Below are positions 11,866 through 20,193 of a DNA stretch of 64,000 nucleotides, piece after piece; position 1 is the first letter of the stretch, and every line of letters starts with the position of its first letter. A model generated the notes under the pieces. That model had not been told where the DNA came from. It was given only the letters and a program-made list of their open reading frames with translations, and did not search any database. Position numbers and translations under genes: made by a program. This stretch comes from Anaerosporobacter faecicola. GTDB taxonomy: Bacteria; Bacillota; Clostridia; Lachnospirales; Lachnospiraceae. The stretch lies in contig NZ_JAAQRO010000026.1 of assembly GCF_012070565.1 (NCBI RefSeq), forward strand, positions 1-64,000, read 5' to 3'.

Positions 11866-12202
11866 TGTGGACAAACTTTGGTAACATAGTAATCAACCAT
11901 CCAAAATCCACGACTTATCCACGGACCATCCAAATCTATTCACATCCTTGTGTATAATAAATCAAAAATATAAACATCCACGTAAATATTAGCCGTTTGC
12001 ATGTTTTTTGTGTTATTTTTTAAATAATTAACCAAAAATCAAAAAGTTATCCACAAGTTATCCACAAAATGTTGATAACTTTTTGGATGGTAGGTGTGGA
12101 TATAGTGTTTCGTTGCGTTTTTCCACAAATAAATCACAAACCATCCAAATAACTGTGTAAAAATGATGTAGAGAACAAGATATAATCTAAAAACCATCCA
12201 AA
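11866..12202. promoter_or_regulatory. oriC, dnaA-upstream DnaA box region
   Basis: The 670-base spacer between dnaA and rpmH holds two perfect TTATCCACA boxes in tandem (12047-12055, 12058-12066). One-mismatch boxes are TTATCCACG (11915-11923), TTGTCCACA on the minus strand (11866-11874), ATATCCACA on the minus strand (12095-12103) and TTTTCCACA (12119-12127). Interleaved are five copies of ACCATCCAAA, at 11896-11905, 11925-11934, 12082-12091 (inverted), 12140-12149 and 12193-12202. Gene orientation diverges here, as expected for a bidirectional origin. Confidence 0.92.
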
Positions 12203-12338
12203 ACCTTAAGATGAGTTTCTACTATAATAATGTATTTCTAAATACATGGTTCATGGATTCCCCTTCATTACTTATTAACATACCCGAACAACTTGATCTT
12301 ACTGTATTAATTGTAAAGAAGATTTTTGTAAATAGGAC

Positions 12339-12367
12339 TTGACGGAATCAAACAATGCTAATATAAT
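12339..12367 (+). promoter_or_regulatory. Promoter of rpmH
   Basis: TTGACG (12339-12344) and TATAAT (12362-12367) are separated by 17 bases, about 80 bases upstream of the rpmH start. Confidence 0.8.
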
Positions 12368-12449
12368 AAACGTGATATTGTAATTTATCTTATAATAGAA
12401 TAAATACGCTTACTATAAACAGTTGGGTATAACTAAGGAGGTGTTAAGA

Positions 12450-12584
12450 ATGAAAATGACATTCCAACCAAAAAAGAGATCAAGATCTAAGGTTCATGGT
12501 TTCAGAAAAAGAATGAGCACTGCTAACGGAAGAAAAGTTCTTGCTAGCAGAAGAGCAAAAGGAAGACATAAATTATCAGCATAG
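12450..12584 (+). CDS. rpmH: 50S ribosomal protein L34
   Basis: 44 residues, starting [20 protein letters not shown] and ending GRHKLSA. It is strongly basic and the exact size of L34, a small protein buried in the large subunit rRNA. A GGAGG site lies 8 bases upstream. The rpmH-rnpA order next to dnaA is conserved across bacteria. A short hairpin with a T run overlaps the stop codon, so part of the transcription probably ends before rnpA. Confidence 0.97.
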   Translation: MKMTFQPKKRSRSKVHGFRKRMSTANGRKVLASRRAKGRHKLSA

Positions 12585-12607
12585 GTCGCATTATTGTGAC
12601 CTTTTTT
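12583..12607 (+). terminator. Terminator/attenuator after rpmH
   Basis: AGGTCGCA (12583-12590) pairs with TGTGACCT (12595-12602) around a TTAT loop, followed by a run of T. It overlaps the rpmH stop codon and would uncouple abundant L34 synthesis from the low need for rnpA. Confidence 0.7.
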
Positions 12608-12711
12608 CTCTATGAGCGGTTTTTGCGGTATGGTCGGAGGTCATAGAGAATAAAAGAACAGTTTAAGAACAGAGAATAGAAAACAAAGATTACATTTGTT
12701 AATAGGGGATT

Positions 12712-13062
12712 TTGAAATTGTCAGAATCATTGAAAAGTAATAGAGATTTTCAAAATGTGTATAAGAATGGAAAATCATTTGCCAATAAGTATTTGGTTAT
12801 GTATGTTTTAAAAAATGAAAAGAATACATTACGGTTGGGAATATCGGTTAGCAAAAAAGTAGGTAACAGTGTTGTTAGACATCGAGTAACAAGACTGATC
12901 AGAGAGAGTTTTCGGTTGAACGATTACAAGTTTAATAGTGGTTTAGACATAGTTGTAATAGCTAGAGCGGGAGCAAAGGGAAGAGATTATCAGGAAATAA
13001 GTAGCGCAGTAAATCATCTAAGTAAACTGCATAAAATCGTAAAAGAGATGAATGAATCATGA
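12712..13062 (+). CDS. rnpA: Ribonuclease P protein component
   Basis: 116 residues from a TTG start with AGGGGA upstream. RnpA binds the catalytic RNA of RNase P and helps recognise pre-tRNA 5' leaders. Family features are [16 protein letters not shown], the conserved basic RNR-like segment ([19 protein letters not shown], about residues 51-69) and [10 protein letters not shown]. It overlaps yidD by 4 bases, indicating translational coupling. Confidence 0.97.
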   Translation: MKLSESLKSNRDFQNVYKNGKSFANKYLVMYVLKNEKNTLRLGISVSKKVGNSVVRHRVTRLIRESFRLNDYKFNSGLDIVVIARAGAKGRDYQEISSAVNHLSKLHKIVKEMNES

Positions 13063-13271
13063 AACGAATGTTAATATTTCTTATAAAAGTATATAGAAAA
13101 TACATTTCACCCTTAAAAGGAAGGCCTACTTGTATATATACGCCTACCTGCTCTTTGTATGCATTAGAAGCATTACAAAAGTATGGTGCAATTAAAGGAA
13201 CATATCTTGCTGTAAAAAGAGTATTAAGGTGCCACCCGTTTCATAAAGGTGGTTATGATCCGGTTCCTTAA
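13059..13271 (+). CDS. yidD: Membrane protein insertion efficiency factor YidD
   Basis: 70 residues, the small conserved YidD protein. The family signature is a Cys-rich core with [17 protein letters not shown] (about residues 23-39) and [14 protein letters not shown] at the C-terminus. It is membrane-associated and thought to assist YidC-dependent insertion. The ATG overlaps the rnpA stop codon, and yidC follows 20 bases later. Confidence 0.96.
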   Translation: MKRMLIFLIKVYRKYISPLKGRPTCIYTPTCSLYALEALQKYGAIKGTYLAVKRVLRCHPFHKGGYDPVP

Positions 13272-13290
13272 TCATGAGGAGGAATAACAA

Positions 13291-14541
13291 GTGACAAACT
13301 TATTTTTAACACAAAGTGGTGGTTTACTAGGTCCAATTGCAAGTTTACTTGGATGGATTCTGAATGTTATATATGAATTCTTAAGTATGTTTCATATTGA
13401 GAATGCTGCACTTTGTATCGTTTTATTCACATTTATTGTTAAGTCGTTAATGATACCATTAACAGTGAAGCAACAAAAATTTACTAAGATCTCATCGAAG
13501 ATGAATCCAGAACTAATGAAAATTCAGGAGAAGTATAAAGGAAAACGTGATGAGATTTCCATGAGAAAACAACAACTTGAAACACAAGCTGTATATCAAA
13601 AGTACGGTGCCAGTCCAACAAGTGGTTGTTTACCAATGTTAATCACATTACCAATTTTATTTGCTTTATACCAAGTTATTTATAGAATTCCAGCTTATAT
13701 TGGAGATATATATAATTTATATGAGAATATAGCAACAGGATTAAAAGATACACCAAATTTCGCAACTATTTTAGCAGATAACTTACATGTAACAGGATTG
13801 TCTGCTGATAGTAGCATTAAATCGATCATTGATGCATTAACGAAGTTTACGTCAGGAAACTGGTCAGAATTAGCGAAAGCTTTTCCGGGAATCAGCGATA
13901 CAATTGCATCAAACTCAGACAAAATTATTCACATCAATTCCTTTGTTGGTGGTTTGAATATCGCGGATAATCCATTATCAAAAGCTATTCCAGGATTAAT
14001 CGTGCCAATTTTAGCTGTTGCAACGCAATGGTATTCAACAAAACAAATGACAGCAGCGAATGGAATGGACAAGAATGCGCCAGGTGCTGCTAGTATGAAA
14101 GCAATGAATACATTTATGCCTTTATTCTCAGGTTTTATCTGTTTATCATTGCCAATTGGTATAGGTATATACTGGGTAGCTGGTTCGGTATTCCAAATCA
14201 TACAGCAATTCGCGATTAACAAACATTTTGAAAAAGTAGATATTGATGAATTAGTTGAGAAGAGCGTAGAAAAAGCGAAAAAGAAGAAAAAACATGTGGA
14301 CTATGAAGCAACCTTACAAGAACTTGCAAAAAAACAGACGAAGTCCATTGGAGATAAAGCAGGTGCTTACAACAACGTAACAAACAAGAAGAGTAGTATT
14401 AGTTCAAAGGCAAACTCCAGTGCAAGTTCAAAAGCAGATCAGACAGATACAAATGACAACAGAACGTATAAAGCAGGAAGTATCGCTGAAAAGGCAAATT
14501 TATTGAAAGGTATGAATAGCTCAGGTAAGGGGGAAAAGTAA
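13291..14541 (+). CDS. yidC: Membrane protein insertase YidC/OxaA
   Basis: 416 residues from a GTG with GAGGAGG upstream. It is the five-segment Gram-positive YidC core: transmembrane segments near residues 25-50, about 115-135 (LPMLITLPILFALYQVI), 230-245 and 275-305, with YQKYGASPTSGCLPM typical of Oxa1. An insertion of about 65 residues with few conserved positions lies between the second and third segments. The last 90 residues are charged and Lys/Ser/Asn-rich, as in YidC proteins whose tail contacts the ribosome. jag follows after 2 bases. Confidence 0.96.
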   Translation: MTNLFLTQSGGLLGPIASLLGWILNVIYEFLSMFHIENAALCIVLFTFIVKSLMIPLTVKQQKFTKISSKMNPELMKIQEKYKGKRDEISMRKQQLETQAVYQKYGASPTSGCLPMLITLPILFALYQVIYRIPAYIGDIYNLYENIATGLKDTPNFATILADNLHVTGLSADSSIKSIIDALTKFTSGNWSELAKAFPGISDTIASNSDKIIHINSFVGGLNIADNPLSKAIPGLIVPILAVATQWYSTKQMTAANGMDKNAPGAASMKAMNTFMPLFSGFICLSLPIGIGIYWVAGSVFQIIQQFAINKHFEKVDIDELVEKSVEKAKKKKKHVDYEATLQELAKKQTKSIGDKAGAYNNVTNKKSSISSKANSSASSKADQTDTNDNRTYKAGSIAEKANLLKGMNSSGKGEK

Positions 14542-14543
14542 TC

Positions 14544-15302
14544 ATGAATGAATGGATTGAGGTTACAGCAAAGAATGTGAATGAAGCATTAACTGAAGCG
14601 CTTATTAAACTTGAGACTACAAGCGATAATGTAGAATATGAAGTACTTGAAAAAGAATCAAATGGAATACTTGGTTTATTTAGTAAACCTGCTAAGATTA
14701 GAGTACGTAGTAAGAAGACAATGGAAGGTGTAGCAATAAACTTTTTAAAGAAAATCTTTCATGCCATGAGTTTAGATGTATCAATTAATGTGGATTATAA
14801 CAAAGAAGAAGGTTATATGAATATTGATCTCAGTGGTGATGATATGGGAGTTTTAATCGGTAAAAGAGGACAGACTCTTGATTCATTACAATACTTGGTT
14901 AGTCTTGTAGTAAATAAAGAAAGTGATAGCTATCTCAAAGTTAAAGTTGATACAGAGAATTACAGGGAAAGAAGAAAAGAGACCCTTGAAAATTTAGCTA
15001 AAAATATCGCTTATAAGGTTAAAAGAACAAAACATTCCGTATCCCTTGAGCCTATGAATCCATTTGAAAGAAGAATTATTCACTCTGCCCTTCAGAATGA
15101 TAAGTATGTGGAAACCCATAGTGAAGGGGAAGAACCATACAGAAGAGTTGTTATTACACTTAAAAAGTATACAAAAGAATACAAAGGTAGTTATAATAAA
15201 GAATATAGCTACAAAAAAGATTACAAGAAAGATTATAAAAAAGATTACAGTAAAGGATACGGAGCGAAACAAGCTGAAACAATTGCTGTAACAGAAGAAT
15301 AA
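14544..15302 (+). CDS. jag: RNA-binding protein KhpB/Jag (Jag-N, KH, R3H domains)
   Basis: 252 residues. It has a Jag N-terminal domain (residues 1-50, VTAKNVNEALTEAL and GILGLFSKPAKIRV), a KH domain with GDDMGVLIGKRGQTLDSLQYL (about 113-133) and an R3H domain (ENYRERRKETLENLA, MNPFERRIIHSAL). The C-terminal 40 residues are an unusual Lys/Tyr/Asp-rich low-complexity tail made of repeated YKKDYKKDY-like units. In other Firmicutes KhpB with KhpA binds many RNAs and affects division. It is the last gene of the rnpA-yidD-yidC-jag operon. Confidence 0.95.
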   Translation: MNEWIEVTAKNVNEALTEALIKLETTSDNVEYEVLEKESNGILGLFSKPAKIRVRSKKTMEGVAINFLKKIFHAMSLDVSINVDYNKEEGYMNIDLSGDDMGVLIGKRGQTLDSLQYLVSLVVNKESDSYLKVKVDTENYRERRKETLENLAKNIAYKVKRTKHSVSLEPMNPFERRIIHSALQNDKYVETHSEGEEPYRRVVITLKKYTKEYKGSYNKEYSYKKDYKKDYKKDYSKGYGAKQAETIAVTEE

Positions 15303-15307
15303 GAAAC

Positions 15308-15360
15308 AGGGGCTGTAGCAAAAGTCATTTCGTACAATTGAAGATTTTGCGACAGCCCCT
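15308..15360 (+). terminator. Long hairpin between jag and mnmE
   Basis: AGGGGCTGTAGCAAAA (15308-15323) pairs with TTTTGCGACAGCCCCT (15345-15360) with a single mismatch and a 21-base loop. There is no T run after it, so it may act as a weak terminator or a processing/stability structure rather than a classical intrinsic terminator. Confidence 0.6.
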
Positions 15361-15390
15361 ATTATGACATTAGAAAGGATTGTGTACACA

Positions 15391-16767
15391 TTGAAAACAG
15401 ATACTATCGCGGCAATTTCCACAGGTATGACCAATGCTGGAATCAGTATTGTAAGAATAAGTGGAGATGAAGCGTTCAATATCATAGACAAAATCTATTC
15501 CTCTCCAAAAGGAGATAAAAAACTATCAGAAGTTCCAAGTCATACAGTCCATTATGGATATATTTTGGATGGTGACAGAACAATTGATGAAGTTATGGTA
15601 TTGGTTTTACGTGGACCAAATACGTATACAAGAGAAGATGTAATAGAGATTGACTGTCATGGTGGAGTAGTTGTTACGAAAAAAATATTAGAAACAGTTG
15701 TAAAGTATGGTGCAAGAGTTGCGGAACCAGGAGAATTCACAAAGCGTGCATTTGTAAATGGAAGAATTGATTTATCACAAGCAGAAGCAGTAATTGATGT
15801 AATTAATGCAAAAAATGAGTATGCACTCAGTAGTTCTCTTAGCCAGTTAAAAGGAAATGTACTAGGAAAAATAAAAGAGATAAGAGACTCTATTATTCAT
15901 AATGTTGCATTTATTGAAGCAGCACTAGATGATCCAGAGCATATTGAAATTGGAAATTTTTCTGAAGAACTATTGATGAATGTTAATAGTAATCTTACAG
16001 TTTTAGATAAATTATTAGAGTCTGCCGATAATGGACGTTTATTAAGAGAGGGTATTAAAACAGTTATATTAGGAAAGCCAAATGCGGGAAAATCATCATT
16101 AATGAATGTTCTACTTGGTGAGGATCGTGCAATTGTAACCGATATTGCAGGAACAACAAGAGATACACTTGAAGAAACGGTGTCCATACACGGAATAACT
16201 TTAAATATTGTGGATACAGCAGGAATTCGTGATACAGCTGATGTTATAGAGAAAATCGGTGTAAAAAAAGCTCGAGAAAATGCAATGAATGCAGACTTAA
16301 TCATTTACGTCGTGGATGGTTCAAGAGATTTTGATGAAAATGATTATGAAATAATGGAATTGATTAAAGAAAGAAAATGTGTTGTTCTGTTGAATAAATC
16401 CGATCTTAATATGAAGATTACGATAGAACAATTAGAGGAGTTAACGCATAAAACCGTGATCAAGATATCAGCCAAAGAGGGAACTGGTATAGAAGAATTT
16501 GAAACATGTATAAAGGAACTTTTCTATGAAGGAAAACTTAACTTTAATGATGAAATCTATATTACCAATGTAAGACATAAGGCCGCTATAGCAGAAGCAA
16601 AAGAAAGTTTACTTCAGGTAAAGAATAGTATATTGGATGGTATGTCGGAAGATTTCTTCTCTATAGATCTTATGAGTGCGTATAATACGTTAGGTTATAT
16701 AATAGGGGAAATGGTAGATGATGATCTTGTAAATACCATATTTAAAGAATTTTGTATGGGAAAATAA
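15391..16767 (+). CDS. mnmE: tRNA modification GTPase MnmE (TrmE)
   Basis: 458 residues from the TTG at 15391, giving the usual MKTDTIAAIS start with an AGAAAGGA site; the ATG at 15364 has none. With MnmG it makes the 5-carboxymethylaminomethyl group on U34 of certain tRNAs. It has an N-terminal formyl-THF binding domain and a G domain inserted in a helical domain: GKPNAGKSSL (G1), TTRD (G2), DTAGIRD (G3), NKSD (G4). The C-terminal cysteine motif is FCMGK. It lies between jag and mnmG in the conserved origin cluster. Confidence 0.98.
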   Translation: MKTDTIAAISTGMTNAGISIVRISGDEAFNIIDKIYSSPKGDKKLSEVPSHTVHYGYILDGDRTIDEVMVLVLRGPNTYTREDVIEIDCHGGVVVTKKILETVVKYGARVAEPGEFTKRAFVNGRIDLSQAEAVIDVINAKNEYALSSSLSQLKGNVLGKIKEIRDSIIHNVAFIEAALDDPEHIEIGNFSEELLMNVNSNLTVLDKLLESADNGRLLREGIKTVILGKPNAGKSSLMNVLLGEDRAIVTDIAGTTRDTLEETVSIHGITLNIVDTAGIRDTADVIEKIGVKKARENAMNADLIIYVVDGSRDFDENDYEIMELIKERKCVVLLNKSDLNMKITIEQLEELTHKTVIKISAKEGTGIEEFETCIKELFYEGKLNFNDEIYITNVRHKAAIAEAKESLLQVKNSILDGMSEDFFSIDLMSAYNTLGYIIGEMVDDDLVNTIFKEFCMGK

Positions 16768-16890
16768 TATGTTATAATAAAAGTTTCAAATTAAGATTAG
16801 TTTTTAAGTAAGAATTAGAAGTAGAAGTTTGTAAAATAAATCAATAATAATACCACAAAATGAAACGATTGTGTGTAATGTAAAGACAAA

Positions 16891-16922
16891 GACCATCCAT
16901 GGGGCCGTTAGGTTGGATGGTC
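16891..16922 (+). repeat. 9-bp inverted repeat upstream of mnmG
   Basis: GACCATCCA (16891-16899) and TGGATGGTC (16914-16922) form a perfect 9-bp stem with a 14-base loop, 26 bases before the mnmG start. There is no T run. The arms contain ACCATCCA, the core of the 10-mer repeated in oriC, and therefore two CATCC/GGATG sites. Confidence 0.8.
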
Positions 16923-16948
16923 GAGCAAGAAAGAAATGAGGAAGGATT

Positions 16949-18832
16949 ATGTCATATACGTATGAAAATTACGATGTTGTTGTCGTTGGAGCGGGTCATG
17001 CAGGTTGTGAAGCAGCCTTAGCAAGTGCACGTATGTCATTAGATACATTAATGTTTACGGTAAGCGTTGACAGTATAGCGTTAATGCCTTGTAACCCCAA
17101 TGTTGGAGGAAGCTCAAAAGGTCATTTGGTTAGAGAGATAGATGCCCTTGGTGGTGAAATGGGTAAAAATATAGACAAGACATTTATACAGTCCAAAATG
17201 TTGAATAAATCAAAGGGACCTGCTGTCCATTCACTAAGAGCACAGGCAGATAAACAAGATTATAGTCGAACCATGAGAAACGTCATTGAAAGTACAGAAC
17301 ACTTAACAGTAAAACAAGCAGAAGTTTGTGAAATATTGGTTGAGGATGGTAAGGTAAAAGGTGTAAAGACTTACTCTGGTGCAATATATCCATGTAAAGC
17401 TGTTGTATTAGCAACAGGGACGTATCTGAACGCACGTTGTATATATGGGGATGTTAGTAATTACACAGGGCCAAATGGATTATCAGCAGCGAATCATCTA
17501 ACAGATTCATTAAAAAGTATTGGTATAGAAATGCAGAGATTTAAAACAGGTACACCTGCTAGAATTGATAAGAGATCAATTGATTTTAGCAAGATGGAAG
17601 AACAAAAAGGGGATGAAGAAATTGTGCCATTCTCTTTTACTAATACACCAGAAGAGTTAGAAAGACCACAAGTATCTTGTTGGTTAACTTATACTAATGA
17701 GACAACCCATCAAATTATTCGCGATAATCTAGATCGTTCTCCATTGTACTCAGGTAATATTGAAGGAACAGGTCCGAGATACTGCCCTTCAATTGAAGAT
17801 AAAGTAGTACGTTTTGCAGATAAAGATCGACATCAAGTATTCATTGAACCAGAAGGAAATTACACGAATGAAATGTATATTGGAGGAATGTCAAGTTCAT
17901 TACCAGAAGATGTACAATATAAGATGTATCGTAGTGTACCTGGTTTGGAAAATGCAAAGATAGTAAGAAATGCATATGCAATTGAGTATGATTGTATTAA
18001 ACCAAATCAGTTAAAATCTACACTGGAGTTCAAGAAAATAGAAGGACTTTTCAGTGGTGGACAGTTTAACGGTAGCTCGGGATATGAAGAGGCGGCAGCG
18101 CAGGGATTAATTGCAGGAATTAATGCTGGGCTTAAAGTGCTAGGTAAAACACCAATCATTTTAGATCGTTCTGAATCATATATTGGTGTATTAATTGATG
18201 ACCTTGTTACAAAAGAAAACAAAGAGCCTTATCGTATGATGACCTCACGTTCTGAATATCGGTTGTTATTAAGACAAGATAATGCGGATCTTAGATTGAG
18301 TAAAATTGGGCATCAAGTTGGATTAATTAGTGATGAGCGATATGAGGGAGTAGTTGAGAAAGAAAGATTAATTCAGGAAGAAATTGCACGTTTAGAGCAA
18401 ACAACTATAGGAGCATCCAAGGAAGTACAAGAAATGCTTGAATCAAATGGAAGTACTCCTCTTAAGACAGGAACAAATTTGGCAGAATTAATACGTCGTC
18501 CTGAACTTTCCTATGAAAGTATTGCTTCAATTGATAAAGACAGAAAAGAATTAGCCCGTGATGTAATTCAACAGGTTAATATTAATATTAAATATGAAGG
18601 GTATATAAAAAGACAACTAAAACAAGTGGAACAATTTAAAAAGCTAGAATCAAAATTAATTCCTGAAGATATTGATTATGATGATGTTCATAGTTTACGA
18701 CTTGAAGCAAAACAAAAGTTATCTTTAGTAAAACCACACTCTGTTGGTCAAGCTTCAAGAATAGCGGGTGTATCACCTGCAGATTTATCTGTTTTACTTG
18801 TTTATCTGTCAGCACATCATGTTAAAAAGTAA
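16949..18832 (+). CDS. mnmG: tRNA uridine-5-carboxymethylaminomethyl modification enzyme MnmG (GidA)
   Basis: 627 residues, standard length. The N-terminal FAD-binding motif is [19 protein letters not shown] (residues about 11-29). Other family segments are [39 protein letters not shown] and [15 protein letters not shown]. It is the flavin partner of MnmE in tRNA U34 modification. The start has GAGGAAGG upstream. rsmG follows after 11 bases. Confidence 0.99.
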   Translation: MSYTYENYDVVVVGAGHAGCEAALASARMSLDTLMFTVSVDSIALMPCNPNVGGSSKGHLVREIDALGGEMGKNIDKTFIQSKMLNKSKGPAVHSLRAQADKQDYSRTMRNVIESTEHLTVKQAEVCEILVEDGKVKGVKTYSGAIYPCKAVVLATGTYLNARCIYGDVSNYTGPNGLSAANHLTDSLKSIGIEMQRFKTGTPARIDKRSIDFSKMEEQKGDEEIVPFSFTNTPEELERPQVSCWLTYTNETTHQIIRDNLDRSPLYSGNIEGTGPRYCPSIEDKVVRFADKDRHQVFIEPEGNYTNEMYIGGMSSSLPEDVQYKMYRSVPGLENAKIVRNAYAIEYDCIKPNQLKSTLEFKKIEGLFSGGQFNGSSGYEEAAAQGLIAGINAGLKVLGKTPIILDRSESYIGVLIDDLVTKENKEPYRMMTSRSEYRLLLRQDNADLRLSKIGHQVGLISDERYEGVVEKERLIQEEIARLEQTTIGASKEVQEMLESNGSTPLKTGTNLAELIRRPELSYESIASIDKDRKELARDVIQQVNINIKYEGYIKRQLKQVEQFKKLESKLIPEDIDYDDVHSLRLEAKQKLSLVKPHSVGQASRIAGVSPADLSVLLVYLSAHHVKK

Positions 18833-18843
18833 TAGGAGAATGT

Positions 18844-19563
18844 ATGAATAGAGAAGATATTGTAAAGCAGGCCATACAAAGTTTGGATTTAGAAATTTCA
18901 GATTTACAGGTACAACAATTTATTCAATATTATGAAATACTTGTAGAATGGAATTCTTTTATGAATCTAACAGGGATTACAGAATATGAAGAAGTGGTAA
19001 TAAAACATTTTGTTGATAGTTTACTTTTGGTAAAAGCATATGACTTATCATCTGTAAAATCAATAATGGATTTGGGAACTGGAGCAGGTTTTCCGGGTAT
19101 ACCACTGAAAATTATGTATCCAGACATTGAGTTTGTATTATTGGATTCATTAAATAAACGTATTAAGTTTTTAAACGAAGTGATAAAGCAACTTAATTTA
19201 AAAAAAATAAGTGCTATACATGGTCGAGCAGAGGACTATGGTCGAGACAAAACGTATCGTGAAAAATTTGATTTATGTGTATCCAGAGCAGTTGCAAATT
19301 TAAGTACATTATCAGAGTATTGTGTTCCATTTGTAAAAAAAGAAGGTTATTTTGTACCTTATAAATCTGGTAAAATAGCAGAAGAAGTGGAAGCGGCGAA
19401 AAAAGCAGTATTGATTCTGGGAGCAGATATAGAAAAGGTGGTTCCATTAACATTACCAAACACGGATATTGAGAGATCTTTTGTAATTATTCATAAAGAA
19501 AAGGAAACAAAAAAGATATATCCTAGAATGGCTGGAAAACCATCTAAAGAACCATTAAAGTAG
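18844..19563 (+). CDS. rsmG: 16S rRNA (guanine527-N7)-methyltransferase RsmG
   Basis: 239 residues. It has a Rossmann methyltransferase fold with the SAM motif MDLGTGAGFPGIPLK (about residues 75-89), LLDSLNKRIKFL, and the GRAEDYGRD...DLCVSRAVANL segment typical of RsmG/GidB. It methylates G527 of 16S rRNA, and loss of the enzyme in other bacteria gives low-level streptomycin resistance. It sits directly after mnmG, the conserved gidA-gidB order. Confidence 0.97.
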   Translation: MNREDIVKQAIQSLDLEISDLQVQQFIQYYEILVEWNSFMNLTGITEYEEVVIKHFVDSLLLVKAYDLSSVKSIMDLGTGAGFPGIPLKIMYPDIEFVLLDSLNKRIKFLNEVIKQLNLKKISAIHGRAEDYGRDKTYREKFDLCVSRAVANLSTLSEYCVPFVKKEGYFVPYKSGKIAEEVEAAKKAVLILGADIEKVVPLTLPNTDIERSFVIIHKEKETKKIYPRMAGKPSKEPLK

Positions 19564-19593
19564 TTTTGTTGTATAGCAGAAAGAAGGAGTGTC

Positions 19594-20082
19594 ATGTTAG
19601 AAGGAAAATATCTGATGATTGGCGATCCACTGAATGATGTTATAAACGTAAGAAAGCAAGTATGTGGGTTTGATCAACAAGACTCTATGGATACAGAAGC
19701 AATTCATGTTATAGTGTATGAAAACCATATACCAGTTGCATGCGGTCGTTTATTAATCGTACATGAAACATTTTTATTGGATGGTATATATGTTATCCAA
19801 GAGAAAAGAAACGAGAAAATTGGTGATTTTGTTGTACGATTATTAGTGGAAAAAGCATACTTGCTAAATACAGAAACAGTTAATGTGATTTGTGATTCTA
19901 CAAATAAAGGTTTTTTTAGTAAATTAGGTTTTATTGAGATAAAAAGTATATTAACAGATTTAGCGTATGCAGTACAAGAAAAGGAAGATATTCCCTTCTG
20001 TATGCATATAGCAAAAGAAAAAGCAATATGTATGAAATTGGATGTTGTTAGTTTTAAGACAAATCATAAGTGTTGTAAATAA
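19594..20082 (+). CDS. GNAT-family N-acetyltransferase
   Basis: 162 residues with a GNAT fold. The N-terminal strands are followed by a central region (VACGRLLIVHETFLLDGIYVIQEKRNEKIGDFVVRLLVEKA) corresponding to the acetyl-CoA binding motif A, though the usual Q/RxxGxG/A loop is altered to RNEKIG. KGFFSKLGFI matches motif B. Substrate unknown. It lies 30 bases after rsmG with an AAGAAGGAG site and ends before a strong terminator, so it is the last gene of the rightward origin cluster. The last residues (CCK) are Cys-rich. The family call is fairly sure; no finer function is offered. Confidence 0.78.
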   Translation: MLEGKYLMIGDPLNDVINVRKQVCGFDQQDSMDTEAIHVIVYENHIPVACGRLLIVHETFLLDGIYVIQEKRNEKIGDFVVRLLVEKAYLLNTETVNVICDSTNKGFFSKLGFIEIKSILTDLAYAVQEKEDIPFCMHIAKEKAICMKLDVVSFKTNHKCCK

Positions 20083-20114
20083 AAATATAGTATCCAATTG
20101 TTCTTATTTAAAAG

Positions 20115-20183
20115 AAAAACACTTCTTGATAAGAAAAAATACCTTTATAAGGTTCTTTAACTTATCGAAGAAGTGTTTTTTTA
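20115..20183. terminator. Bidirectional terminator
   Basis: AAAAACACTTCTTGATAAG (20115-20133) pairs with 20161-20180, which ends in GAAGTGTTTTTTT, with one bulged base. It separates the convergent GNAT gene and the alpha/beta hydrolase gene and has T runs on both strands. Confidence 0.9.
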
Positions 20184-20193
20184 TTAATTTAAC

